IMG/VR virus record: IMGVR_UViG_3300032020_000051
Span: 1 to 22,831 of that record
Direction: 5' to 3' (one strand)
Origin: a virus
DNA length: 22,831 bases
The position numbers were made by a program, and so were the translations under genes. Below are positions 6,984 to 14,292 of this stretch, piece after piece. The notes beneath the pieces were generated by a model. The model was not told the origin of the DNA. It did no database searches and saw only the letters and a list, made by a program, of their open reading frames with translations. Position 1 is the stretch's first letter; every line of letters begins with the position of its first letter.

Positions 6984-7297
6984 TGAATCAATATCCTGAT
7001 AGTATTGTCGTAACTACTTCCGCATCCGGTTCGCAAAATGCAAGCGGGGTGTGGACGGCGGGGGCAACAACTGATTATACTTTCGATTGCCGGGCAGAAG
7101 TGAACGGCACGGGGAAAAAGATAGCCGGGTCTGATGGGTCATTGACAGAATATTCATTTGATGTCTTTATGCCTGTTACAACGGTCATAATACCTCCGGG
7201 GTCTGATTTTGTTCTTACTGCACTTTCAAATTGTTCGATTACGGGTAAGGTAAAACGGGCTTCAAATGGTCAGTTAAATTCAAGATTATGGCTTTAA
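6983..7297 (+). CDS. Probable head-closure (stopper) protein
   Basis: A 104-residue beta-rich protein between the putative adaptor and the tail-completion protein, which is where head-closure proteins of siphophages lie. The middle (TDYTFDCRAEVNGTGKKIAG, then a Tyr/Phe-rich strand and VIIPPGSDF) fits a small SH3-like or stopper-like barrel. Two ASG tripeptides lie close together near the N-terminus (SASGSQNASGVW), a region likely exposed on the neck. Overlaps its neighbours by 1 and 10 bases. Function by position. Confidence 0.5.
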   Translation: MNQYPDSIVVTTSASGSQNASGVWTAGATTDYTFDCRAEVNGTGKKIAGSDGSLTEYSFDVFMPVTTVIIPPGSDFVLTALSNCSITGKVKRASNGQLNSRLWL

Positions 7298-7755
7298 AGA
7301 GTAATTTCAACGAGGCTAAGTCGATGAAGGATGTTGAAAAACAGGCCGATACGTTATATCAGAAGATCATCAATGCATTTATTTATGATGCAGAGGCTTT
7401 TATAGCCAATGCACGCGGACAGATGCAGGATCATGCAATGGGGACTTATAAGGATCAGACGACAAACCTTCGTAATTCAATCGGTTATTTTATTTTCCAT
7501 AATGGAAAATTAGTACATGAAAAGAATGAGATTGTTACAAATAAATCAAAGGTGGAGGAACTTATCAAGCCTTCGGGATTTCAGATGATTCTTATTGCAG
7601 GTATGAATTATGCATCGTACGTTGAGTCGAAAGGATATAATGTTATTTCTTATCAGGCAGATGTTTGTATGATAGATTTGGCGTTACATCTCGAAAAGTT
7701 AGAAATAATCAAAGAAGAAACTGCGGCACAGATGGAAGAGACTTTTAATCCTTAA
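7288..7755 (+). CDS. Tail completion / neck protein (HK97 gp10-like)
   Basis: A 155-residue protein starting 10 bases inside the previous gene. Residues 50-70 read GTYKDQTTNLRNSIGYFI and later GMNYASYVESKGYNVI. Together these resemble HK97 gp10-type neck proteins, which have a 'D.TGNLRNSI ... YA..VE..GY.V' pattern. Such proteins join the head-tail interface and are needed to complete the tail end. No ASG is present. Confidence in the family is good; the precise position in the neck is inferred. Confidence 0.68.
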   Translation: MALKSNFNEAKSMKDVEKQADTLYQKIINAFIYDAEAFIANARGQMQDHAMGTYKDQTTNLRNSIGYFIFHNGKLVHEKNEIVTNKSKVEELIKPSGFQMILIAGMNYASYVESKGYNVISYQADVCMIDLALHLEKLEIIKEETAAQMEETFNP

Positions 7756-7759
7756 ATAA

Positions 7760-7891
7760 ATGAGAAAAGGTACGAAAATTTACCATTGCCACGGCAAGGA
7801 TAAAGGCAAGATTTTGAGCAAACATAAAACTGTTGTGAAGGCTAAGGCAGCACATAGGGCAATAATGGCTAATAAGAAAAAAAAGAGATAA
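7760..7891 (+). CDS. Small, very basic 43-residue protein
   Basis: ATG 7760 to TAA 7889-7891, filling the gap between two neck/tail genes; the next ATG follows directly. The product starts MRKGTKIYHCHGKDKGKIL and ends with NKKKKR. Of its 43 residues about 15 are Lys or Arg and four are His, so it is strongly cationic. A Cys flanked by His (HCH) could bind metal, but one Cys alone is weak evidence. I know no function. It could bind nucleic acid or be a minor virion or assembly factor. Tight spacing makes it a likely real gene. Confidence 0.65.
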   Translation: MRKGTKIYHCHGKDKGKILSKHKTVVKAKAAHRAIMANKKKKR

Positions 7892-8287
7892 ATGTCTGAT
7901 TATAAAACAACAGATTATATAATAGGGGTTATTTATTCACTTTTGGGATCGATTACGAAACCAAAATTCCTGAAAACAAAACCATCAAAATCAACTGCAC
8001 CGGAATACGTGGTTATTAATTCTCTGTCTATAAATGCTAATGTAATGCAAAAGTGTTATGTCAATGTGAATTATCATGTTAAAGATATAGATGGGGGACC
8101 GGGAATAGGATTTATGCAGGATGCTACAAAACTTGAGGCCGGATCAGCATTAGTTCTGGCGGCATTAAAAGAAGTTTCAACAACTGCTTATCTCATTGAT
8201 TTTGAAAGTCAGGAGACAATTCGAGAAGAAGGACTTGGAGAACATTATTCAAATTTAAGATTTAGTTTCAAAAACATTAATAATTAA
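7892..8287 (+). CDS. Probable tail terminator protein
   Basis: A 131-residue protein between the neck gene and the tail tube gene. Its core has EYVVINSLSINANVMQKCYV followed by NVNYHVKDI, and it ends with SNLRFSFKNINN. A short alpha-beta protein with 'EYVVIN ... VNVNYHV' before the tube protein is typical of tail terminator proteins, which cap the tail and bind the head neck. No ASG tripeptide. Called by position plus this pattern. Confidence 0.6.
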   Translation: MSDYKTTDYIIGVIYSLLGSITKPKFLKTKPSKSTAPEYVVINSLSINANVMQKCYVNVNYHVKDIDGGPGIGFMQDATKLEAGSALVLAALKEVSTTAYLIDFESQETIREEGLGEHYSNLRFSFKNINN

Positions 8288-8291
8288 AAAT

Positions 8292-8786
8292 ATGGCAGTT
8301 TATTTATTTGGAGTAAAATCCGTCAAATACGGAACAGCAGCAACAGGAAGTAATATGCCTTCTGGTACAGCATTGACGTCATTACCGGACACAGTAAAAG
8401 GAACAGTAAGTATTGAGGAAAGTACGGGGGCTACTGAAAAATTTTTTGTCGATCAAAAAGCAGCACCTATTAAAGTTATAAAGACTGAAGAGAGTGAAGT
8501 GTTGGCAAAGATGCAATTTTATGATTTGACATTTACAACAGTTGCAGCGCTCAAGGGTGGTACGGGAAATAGCTCAGAATACATTCCCGCAACCGGGTTT
8601 TCGCAGATTGAACTGGCTCTTGAGATCGAGACAAATTCGGGGCATAAGTTTCAATTCTATAATGCTTTTATCGAGGCTCATCTCACAGGAGGTGGTGGCA
8701 GGGATAAGATGTTCGCTTTGGAATTGAATGCTATCCCGCAGATGACATTAGACAATACTGGTAGCTGGAAGATTAGAGTGGTTTAA
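8292..8786 (+). CDS. Major tail (tube) protein
   Basis: A 164-residue, beta-rich protein (LPDTVKGTVSIEESTGATEK, then FYDLTFTTVAALKGGTG) directly before the tail-assembly chaperone, the usual place of the tube subunit. Size and strand-rich pattern fit tube proteins of siphophages. It is followed by the strongest terminator in the window, consistent with high, separately tuned expression. It has no ASG, though it has PSG, unlike many of the other virion proteins here. Confidence 0.65.
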   Translation: MAVYLFGVKSVKYGTAATGSNMPSGTALTSLPDTVKGTVSIEESTGATEKFFVDQKAAPIKVIKTEESEVLAKMQFYDLTFTTVAALKGGTGNSSEYIPATGFSQIELALEIETNSGHKFQFYNAFIEAHLTGGGGRDKMFALELNAIPQMTLDNTGSWKIRVV

Positions 8787-8788
8787 TT

Positions 8789-8816
8789 AAGAGCCTCTGA
8801 ATAAGAGGCTTTTTAA
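8789..8816 (+). terminator. Rho-independent terminator after the tail tube gene
   Basis: AGCCTCT (8792-8798), a GAATA loop and AGAGGCT (8804-8810) form a perfect 7-bp stem, extended by AAG/TTT pairs, followed by T's. It is the clearest terminator seen. It sits between the tube stop (8786) and the chaperone start (8818), so downstream genes must depend on read-through or another promoter. Confidence 0.82.
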
Positions 8817-8817
8817 G

Positions 8818-9228
8818 ATGAAACAGCAAGTTTCAAATATCCTACTCGGACGTCCCGGCCCAGCTGATTCATTCCGTTTAAAATGGGGTTGGTTTACTTT
8901 TAAATTGTCTATACGGCCAATATCAACAAGACGGTTAATTAAAATCAGCGGAGAGATATGCCAGATAAGAGACTTTGAAGATGAGAACGTATCTTATTTT
9001 CAGGCACTCATGGAACATGCCAAAGATGCTGAATTTATCAGTCGGGCTATTGCGATTGCAACAGGAACACGGTTTGTCAGAATAGTGACACATGCAATAT
9101 CCAAACTTCCGAATAAAGATCAAAATACTCTCTTTAAGATTGTCATCAAAAATTCAGATGCGGAGATTTTTTTTTGGAATATGGCATTGGCCAGAAAGAT
9201 AAATATACTGAAGAAGAAACCGGAGTAG
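8818..9228 (+). CDS. Tail assembly chaperone (gpG-like)
   Basis: A 136-residue protein between the tail tube and tape measure genes. In siphophages this slot almost always holds a tail assembly chaperone, which coats the tape measure and recruits tube subunits, made in a short and a frameshifted long form. The protein is mostly helical (FQALMEHAKDAEFISRAIAI). Near its end, after AEIFF, the mRNA has nine consecutive T (9167-9175), and an open -1 frame continues from there. The zero-frame product ends WNMALARKINILKKKPE. Confidence 0.7.
   Translation: MKQQVSNILLGRPGPADSFRLKWGWFTFKLSIRPISTRRLIKISGEICQIRDFEDENVSYFQALMEHAKDAEFISRAIAIATGTRFVRIVTHAISKLPNKDQNTLFKIVIKNSDAEIFFWNMALARKINILKKKPE
9168..9174 (+). 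other. Candidate -1 ribosomal frameshift site (T TTT TTT)
   Basis: In the zero frame the codons read ATT TTT TTT TGG, giving the slippery heptamer T TTT TTT at 9168-9174. After a -1 slip, reading resumes as TTG GAA TAT, in the frame that is open to 9425. All slip-site pairings are retained in the -1 frame. No stimulatory stem was worked out. Confidence 0.65.
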
Positions 9229-9425
9229 CAAAAGGAGGTGTTAGTCTTTTTGGTCGCCTTGCAATGTACCGGACAAAATTACATTTAACCGAAGAAGAAG
9301 TCATGAATAAAAGTTGGATTGCATTGCAGATTGAAAGTGCTGATTTACCCTGGTGGGATTTTAAGGGGAAGAAAGTGATTATTGGCAAAGAGGCAAATGA
9401 TTATCTTGAAAAATATATAAAATAA
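9174..9425 (+). CDS. -1 frameshift extension of the tail chaperone (gpT-like part)
   Basis: An open -1 frame of 83 codons follows the slippery run and ends at TAA 9423-9425, which overlaps the tape measure ATG. It has no ATG before its Met codons deep inside; only a TTG within the slip site could start it, so it is best read as the C-terminal part of a fusion. The fused protein would have 119 residues from the first frame plus 83, about 202. Features seen: EEETGVAKGGVSLFGRLAMY, then a helical region and a Trp-Trp pair (LPWWDFKGKK). In known G/GT systems the extension binds the tape measure. Confidence 0.7.
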   Translation: MEYGIGQKDKYTEEETGVAKGGVSLFGRLAMYRTKLHLTEEEVMNKSWIALQIESADLPWWDFKGKKVIIGKEANDYLEKYIK

Positions 9426-12106
9426 TGTCAGAAATTCACTTTTCCGCCGATTTAGACTCCTCCAAATTAGAGGCAACCATCAAACAATCAAATAAAACTA
9501 TTTCCGATTGGTCTAAAGATGTTGAAAAGGCAGGGGGTCAAGTTGACCAATCCTTTAATAAGCTCGGTAAGTCTTTTAAAGATACAATCAGGGAACAAAA
9601 AGAGCTCATTAAATCTATCGAACAGGATGTTAAGGCTTTGCAGAAGGCGTATGATGATGCGGCGGCTGGACGGGCAAAACAAGCTGTGGGTGCTGAATTA
9701 AGATCGGCAAAAAAAGCACTGGCTGAAGAGCAGGGAATTTTACTTGGATTACAAAAACAGCAGATAGCAGCAAATGAAAAAGAAGCTGAATCACAGGAAG
9801 GGATCATCGGAAAGTTAAAAGGATGGGCTTTAGGACTCGTGACTGTTGGCGCTGCATTGAAAATTGCAAAAGGTATAATTGATTCAACTGAAGCATCAGC
9901 AACCGCATTTGAAAAAGTAATTGCCGGAGCCACTTCAGCAGTCGGATATTTTTTTAAAGCGATTGCATCCGGCGACTGGACTAACTTTTTTAGCGGTCTG
10001 GGGAATGCCGTGAAAGGTGCAGTGGAGTTTGTCGATACGATGGAGAGGCTTAATAACAGGCTGAATGAACAACAAATAAAGTCCTCTGAGATTGATATAC
10101 AGATAGCGGAACTGCGGGATAAGACTTACGATAAAGATGAGGCAAATAATGAAGAAAGAAAAAAAGCATTAGCGGAGATTGTTAGATTACAAGAGAAGAA
10201 ATATAAAGCTGAAGCAAAATTAGCAGAGGAAACCTATAATGCGAACCTAAAAAGAGCTGCCAGCGATAGCGGATTATCAGAACAGCAGATTAAGAATTTC
10301 ATCAAAGAATACAGTTCATTTGAGGACTTGATTGAAATAGGTGAGAAGTATAATAAGCTTCAAAGGTTAATGTTTATGCCGGGGGTAACTAACATGTTTC
10401 TGGATGAACTGGAAAAAGAAGTGAAACTGCTTGGACCAGGTGCTGCAGAGGCGGGGAAATATGTAAAGCAGGTTGGAAAAATAACAATAGAAACAAGAAA
10501 GCAGTTAGCTGATTTTGCAGTCAAAGCAAATGAAGCAGAAGCAGCATTTGGTCAGAAGAATCGGAGGGATAAGATGCAACTGGCCGAAGTTACTAATAAA
10601 ATAAATTCCGAAGCAGAGGCAGCAGCAAAAAAAGCACAGGAAGATACTGAAAAACAAGCAGATTTAAACTTTCAATTAGTCGAACAGAAAAAATTACTGG
10701 AAAAGGCAGTTGTTTCCGGCAATGAAAATGAAATAAAGGCTATTGCTGCAAAGATTGTTTTATTACAGCAAGAATTGGCATTAAGAGAAAGGCTCACAAC
10801 TCAGGCTATTGGAACTGCAATAATTAGGGAAGCTACGATTTCAAAGATAACAGGATTTAAAATACCAACATTGTTACCTGGAGGGATAAAAGCTCCGAGT
10901 ACTTTGGCTGAAGTTTCGCCATATGATACAGGAGCAGGAGATTATATCCCAGGTACAGTAATGCTTTCTAAGCAAGGATGGGCTAAACAGAAAAAGGATT
11001 CTGATGAATATAATAAAAATGCGGAAGAATCTCTTAAAAGACAATTAGAATTAAGGAATCAAATAGTTAATGCCGCTGCTAATTTAGTTTATCAGATCGG
11101 TCAGGCAGTAGGTTTGCAGGATAAAGAACTCGCTCAATTAGATAGTTATCTGAATGCATTTTCTCAATTTGCATCTGGTGATGTTGTCGGAGGTGTAATG
11201 AGCATGGTATCTTCTGTAATAATGTCATTTCCGAGTGCTGCTGAAAAATATGCCAATGAAATAGAAAGACTTAACGGGTTGTTAGAGGAACAGCAGAGAT
11301 TAATCGAATTATCGGAACGTAAAGGAGGCAAAGGAACAGCCCTTGCAGGTGTCACTGATATAGCACAACAGACATTAAAAGAAAATGAAGAAGCTCTTGC
11401 ACAGGCAGAATATAAATTAAGGCATTCCCGTGGAGGGATATTTTTCAGTAAGAGGTGGAAGGACGTTGAGGAGTTAACTCAGGCCGTTAAGGAATCAAAA
11501 ATAGCAGTTGAAGAAGCACAGCAGGCTTATGATGATTTCATTACAGGCGGAATAACTGAAAATACCATTGCCGATGTTATTGCTCAGGGATTTCAGGAAG
11601 GGAAAACATCAGTTGATGACTTTGCCGATTATATGAACCAGGTACTTATAGATGCTGTAATGAATGTATTTACAGATACATTGCTTTCAAGTCCTAAAAT
11701 GAAAGATTACATGGAGTGGCTTAAGGGTGCAATGACGGGGGGTATCACTGATGCAGAAAAAGAAGAAAATGCCCGAAGGATAGCAGAGATAGCAGCAGAG
11801 AATAAAGCAGCTTATGAAGCGATGACAAGCGGGTTAGATATGAGAGGGAATATTGCAAATATAGGAATGGTAGGAACACTTCAAAGATCGATTACGGAAG
11901 AGACCGGAACGGAACTTGCAGGGCTTTTTAGAAGATTTGCGGACGATAATCGTACAACAAAAGATTATACTTTGGCAGGATTAAACCATTTGGTCGGGAT
12001 AGAGAAAAATACTTATGGCAGTTGGCAAGAACTTTTAATAGTTAATACAAAATTAGATTCTGTTATAGCAAATACAAGAGCGCAATATACTTCACCACTT
12101 TCTTAA
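9425..12106 (+). CDS. Tail tape measure protein
   Basis: An 893-residue protein, the second longest in the window, following the frameshifting chaperone pair. It has long Lys/Glu/Ala/Gln-rich coiled-coil stretches (about 20-125 and 225-460) and hydrophobic segments near 130-150, 165-180 and 585-605. Tape measure proteins set tail length and move into the host envelope at injection. At the usual rough figure of 1.5 angstroms per residue, a tail of about 130 nm is inferred. Two ASG tripeptides (AIASGDW, QFASGDV) lie next to hydrophobic segments and may be chance. No peptidase domain recognised. Confidence 0.85.
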   Translation: MSEIHFSADLDSSKLEATIKQSNKTISDWSKDVEKAGGQVDQSFNKLGKSFKDTIREQKELIKSIEQDVKALQKAYDDAAAGRAKQAVGAELRSAKKALAEEQGILLGLQKQQIAANEKEAESQEGIIGKLKGWALGLVTVGAALKIAKGIIDSTEASATAFEKVIAGATSAVGYFFKAIASGDWTNFFSGLGNAVKGAVEFVDTMERLNNRLNEQQIKSSEIDIQIAELRDKTYDKDEANNEERKKALAEIVRLQEKKYKAEAKLAEETYNANLKRAASDSGLSEQQIKNFIKEYSSFEDLIEIGEKYNKLQRLMFMPGVTNMFLDELEKEVKLLGPGAAEAGKYVKQVGKITIETRKQLADFAVKANEAEAAFGQKNRRDKMQLAEVTNKINSEAEAAAKKAQEDTEKQADLNFQLVEQKKLLEKAVVSGNENEIKAIAAKIVLLQQELALRERLTTQAIGTAIIREATISKITGFKIPTLLPGGIKAPSTLAEVSPYDTGAGDYIPGTVMLSKQGWAKQKKDSDEYNKNAEESLKRQLELRNQIVNAAANLVYQIGQAVGLQDKELAQLDSYLNAFSQFASGDVVGGVMSMVSSVIMSFPSAAEKYANEIERLNGLLEEQQRLIELSERKGGKGTALAGVTDIAQQTLKENEEALAQAEYKLRHSRGGIFFSKRWKDVEELTQAVKESKIAVEEAQQAYDDFITGGITENTIADVIAQGFQEGKTSVDDFADYMNQVLIDAVMNVFTDTLLSSPKMKDYMEWLKGAMTGGITDAEKEENARRIAEIAAENKAAYEAMTSGLDMRGNIANIGMVGTLQRSITEETGTELAGLFRRFADDNRTTKDYTLAGLNHLVGIEKNTYGSWQELLIVNTKLDSVIANTRAQYTSPLS

Positions 12107-12124
12107 TATTTTGTATCTTTGATT

Positions 12125-12793
12125 ATGAAAAATTCAGGAATATATAAAATTCAGTCAGTCATAAAACCGGAACGATTTTATATTGGCAGTGCTGTTAATT
12201 TTAAAGATCGTTGGAATAATCATATAAGTCAATTAAGAAAAAATATCCATCATTCTAAAAAACTCCAAAGGCATTATAATAAGTATGGTGAATTGGATTT
12301 AGTTTTTATAATCACTGAACCATGTTTCCCTCAATTCTTAATTATTCGTGAACAATATTATATCGATACATTAAAACCTTATTTTAATATTTGTCCAAAA
12401 GCTAATAGTCAATTAGGAATCAAACGATCAAAAGAGGTATGCAGAAAAATGAGTATATCGATGCAAGGGAAAAATAAAAGTAAGGGTAGGATAATGAATG
12501 AGGAGACAAAACAAAAAATAAGCATAGCTAACAAAAATAAACATTTTGGGCCACTTTCAGAAGAACATAGAAAAAAACTAAGTATGGTAAAAATTGGAAT
12601 GAAACTTTCAAAAGAACATTGCAATCGTATAAGTGAATCTAAAAAGGGATATATAATGTCAGAAGAAACAAAGCGAAAGATAGGAAAGGCAAATAATGGT
12701 AATAAAAATTGGTTTGGGAAACGTCATTCAGAAAAAGCGAAACAAAATATGAGGGATGGATGGGTTTTGAGAAAATTAAAAAAGGCATCATAA
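12125..12793 (+). CDS. GIY-YIG homing endonuclease with NUMOD3-like repeats (copy 1)
   Basis: Starting at ATG 12125 (an in-frame TTG at 12119 is less likely), the protein has 222 residues. The nuclease domain shows GIY (5-7), YIG (19-21), Arg29, Glu76 within REQYYID and Asn88, the same order as catalytic residues of I-TevI-type enzymes. The rest is basic with repeated 'G.K.SEE..+KIS' segments like NUMOD3 DNA-binding modules. It lies between the tape measure and distal tail genes and disrupts neither. Such enzymes cut phage lacking the insertion and spread by repair. It is clearly related to the copy at 18.4 kb. Confidence 0.9.
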   Translation: MKNSGIYKIQSVIKPERFYIGSAVNFKDRWNNHISQLRKNIHHSKKLQRHYNKYGELDLVFIITEPCFPQFLIIREQYYIDTLKPYFNICPKANSQLGIKRSKEVCRKMSISMQGKNKSKGRIMNEETKQKISIANKNKHFGPLSEEHRKKLSMVKIGMKLSKEHCNRISESKKGYIMSEETKRKIGKANNGNKNWFGKRHSEKAKQNMRDGWVLRKLKKAS

Positions 12794-12797
12794 TAAT

Positions 12798-13682
12798 ATG
12801 TACAAACTTGACGGATTGGACTTATACAATACTTACAATATACGGGCAGGTCATGCACCGGGTTCAAATATTGCGATTCAGAATTGTTTTAATATGCCGG
12901 AAAGAACAGGGGATTGCTTTCATGAATGGGGGGATACTGATGGCATAGAGCCTTATACCGATTCAGAAGATATAATGTTTAATGGAAGAGATATTTTTTT
13001 CTCAGGCTCAATTATCGGCACAAATTCAGTTGTCAATGATAATATAAAAACATTTTACAAAGCCATTAATGCAGCAACGGGGCTGAGTGTATTTGAAACG
13101 CCCTATATGAGTGCTTCCGGTTATGTTAAGTCAGTAATCCCTGAAGTATTAAACGGCGGTGCTAAGATTGTAATGACTTTCCGGGAACCGGTAGTAACAC
13201 TGACAGGGATACTTCCGGCATCAGGTTTGAGTAACTGCACTATTGACAAAATACCTTTTTTATCTTTTGGATTTTATTTGTCCAAAGCAGAGGCACTTCA
13301 TGACTTACCAGAATTAAAAGAACAATTTTTCACGAAATACGGAGCAGAGAGTTATCAGATCGTAAAACGTAAAAATAAGACATTGGACTTTAATGGTTTT
13401 ATTATGGGAACTTCACTGGCTGATTTTAAGACTAAAATATCAGCATTATATAAATTATTTTCTTCATCCGGGACCAGAAATATAAAGATCAATGATGAGA
13501 TAAATGTGGATTGTTTTGCTACTGAGGGTTTTAAGGTCAGCGGGATATATCTTTATAATAATCTTACAATTGCAAATTTTATGGCAAATTTAATGGCTGT
13601 AAATGTGAATTATATCAATGAATTAGCTAATGAAGACGGGGTATTAATTACTAATGAAGACGGTGTACAAATTTTAATTTAA
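12798..13682 (+). CDS. Probable distal tail protein (Dit-like)
   Basis: A 294-residue protein located after the tape measure (and the inserted endonuclease) and before fibre and tail-tip genes. The N-terminal part (MYKLDGLDLYNTYNIRAGHA, then FNGRDIFFSGSI) resembles the tail-tube-like domain of distal tail proteins, which form the ring joining tube and tail tip. The second half has a domain with FYLSKAEALHDLP. The end is a repeat of the kind NEDGVLITNEDGVQILI, common at the ends of tail proteins in Bacteroidetes phages. Two ASG tripeptides (MSASGYV, LPASGLS). Confidence 0.6.
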   Translation: MYKLDGLDLYNTYNIRAGHAPGSNIAIQNCFNMPERTGDCFHEWGDTDGIEPYTDSEDIMFNGRDIFFSGSIIGTNSVVNDNIKTFYKAINAATGLSVFETPYMSASGYVKSVIPEVLNGGAKIVMTFREPVVTLTGILPASGLSNCTIDKIPFLSFGFYLSKAEALHDLPELKEQFFTKYGAESYQIVKRKNKTLDFNGFIMGTSLADFKTKISALYKLFSSSGTRNIKINDEINVDCFATEGFKVSGIYLYNNLTIANFMANLMAVNVNYINELANEDGVLITNEDGVQILI

Positions 13683-13687
13683 AAATC

Positions 13688-14236
13688 ATGGCAACCAAAA
13701 AGTTTTCTTCCGAGTTAAATAGTCGGGGTACTGTAAAGATTACCGATAAACTCATGATACAGAATATTGACACGGGAGTTGTTGAATATACCACAGTTCA
13801 AGAGTTACTTGCTGCACTTGCTATTTATGGCAACGTCGGCATCGGGACGACTGCACCAGGAAAAAAATTACAAGTGGGTGATGGTACTGCAGGAGTTGAA
13901 CGAATAAGAATTTATGGAAATGCTACCGCAGTACTTGATTTAAATGTTGCGGTGGATGATGCCGCATCTCGTAATTGGAGTTTAGTTACAAATATTGATG
14001 ATTATGGAGATTTTGCAATTAGTCAAAGTACTGCAAAATGGGGGGATGGATATGGTGGGACACAAAGATTGCATATTAAACCTAATGGCAACGTTGGCAT
14101 CGGGACGATTATACCTACTTCAAGATTGCATGTTGTGGGATTGCCAGAATATAATGACAATGCTAATGCTGCTGCCAGCGGACTTACAGCCGGAGCATTT
14201 TACAGAACAGGTGATTTGTTGAAGATTTGCCATTAA
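13688..14236 (+). CDS. Short tail-fibre-like protein with GNVGIGT repeats
   Basis: A 182-residue protein with two copies of the fibre repeat G-N-V-G-I-G-T..P...L.V (about residues 53-67 and 135-149), which is widespread in phage fibres and often precedes an S74-type chaperone domain. No chaperone domain is present. It ends GLTAGAFYRTGDLLKICH, a complete, familiar type of fibre end. The N-terminus (KFSSELNSRGTVKITDKLMI) looks like a virion-binding part. One ASG (AAASGLT) lies in the final segment, where related fibres that I recall have Ala/Gly. The two GNVGIGT copies are also almost identical in DNA. Confidence 0.62.
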   Translation: MATKKFSSELNSRGTVKITDKLMIQNIDTGVVEYTTVQELLAALAIYGNVGIGTTAPGKKLQVGDGTAGVERIRIYGNATAVLDLNVAVDDAASRNWSLVTNIDDYGDFAISQSTAKWGDGYGGTQRLHIKPNGNVGIGTIIPTSRLHVVGLPEYNDNANAAASGLTAGAFYRTGDLLKICH

Positions 14237-14240
14237 GAGA

Positions 14241-14255
14241 AGTTGTATGACAACT
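14241..14255. repeat. Small hairpin in the fibre / tail-tip spacer
   Basis: AGTTGT (14241-14246) and ACAACT (14250-14255) form a perfect 6-bp stem with a 3-base loop. There is no T-run after it, so it is not a standard terminator; it might protect mRNA ends or be chance. Confidence 0.3.
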
Positions 14256-14292
14256 CTAACTCTATATCATTAAAAACTAACAAGAAAGTAGC

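Noticed and set aside
9538-9933. Minus-strand ORF inside the tape measure gene
   Set aside because: Shadow of a biased Lys/Ala-rich coding sequence; Ser/Ala/Phe-rich product of the expected antisense type.
12114-12121. TATCTTTG box just before the first GIY-YIG gene, matching TAnnTTTG
   Set aside because: It is only 3 bases from the ATG, so a transcript would start after the start codon, and no TTG lies at the -33 distance. I treat it as shared flank of the mobile gene.
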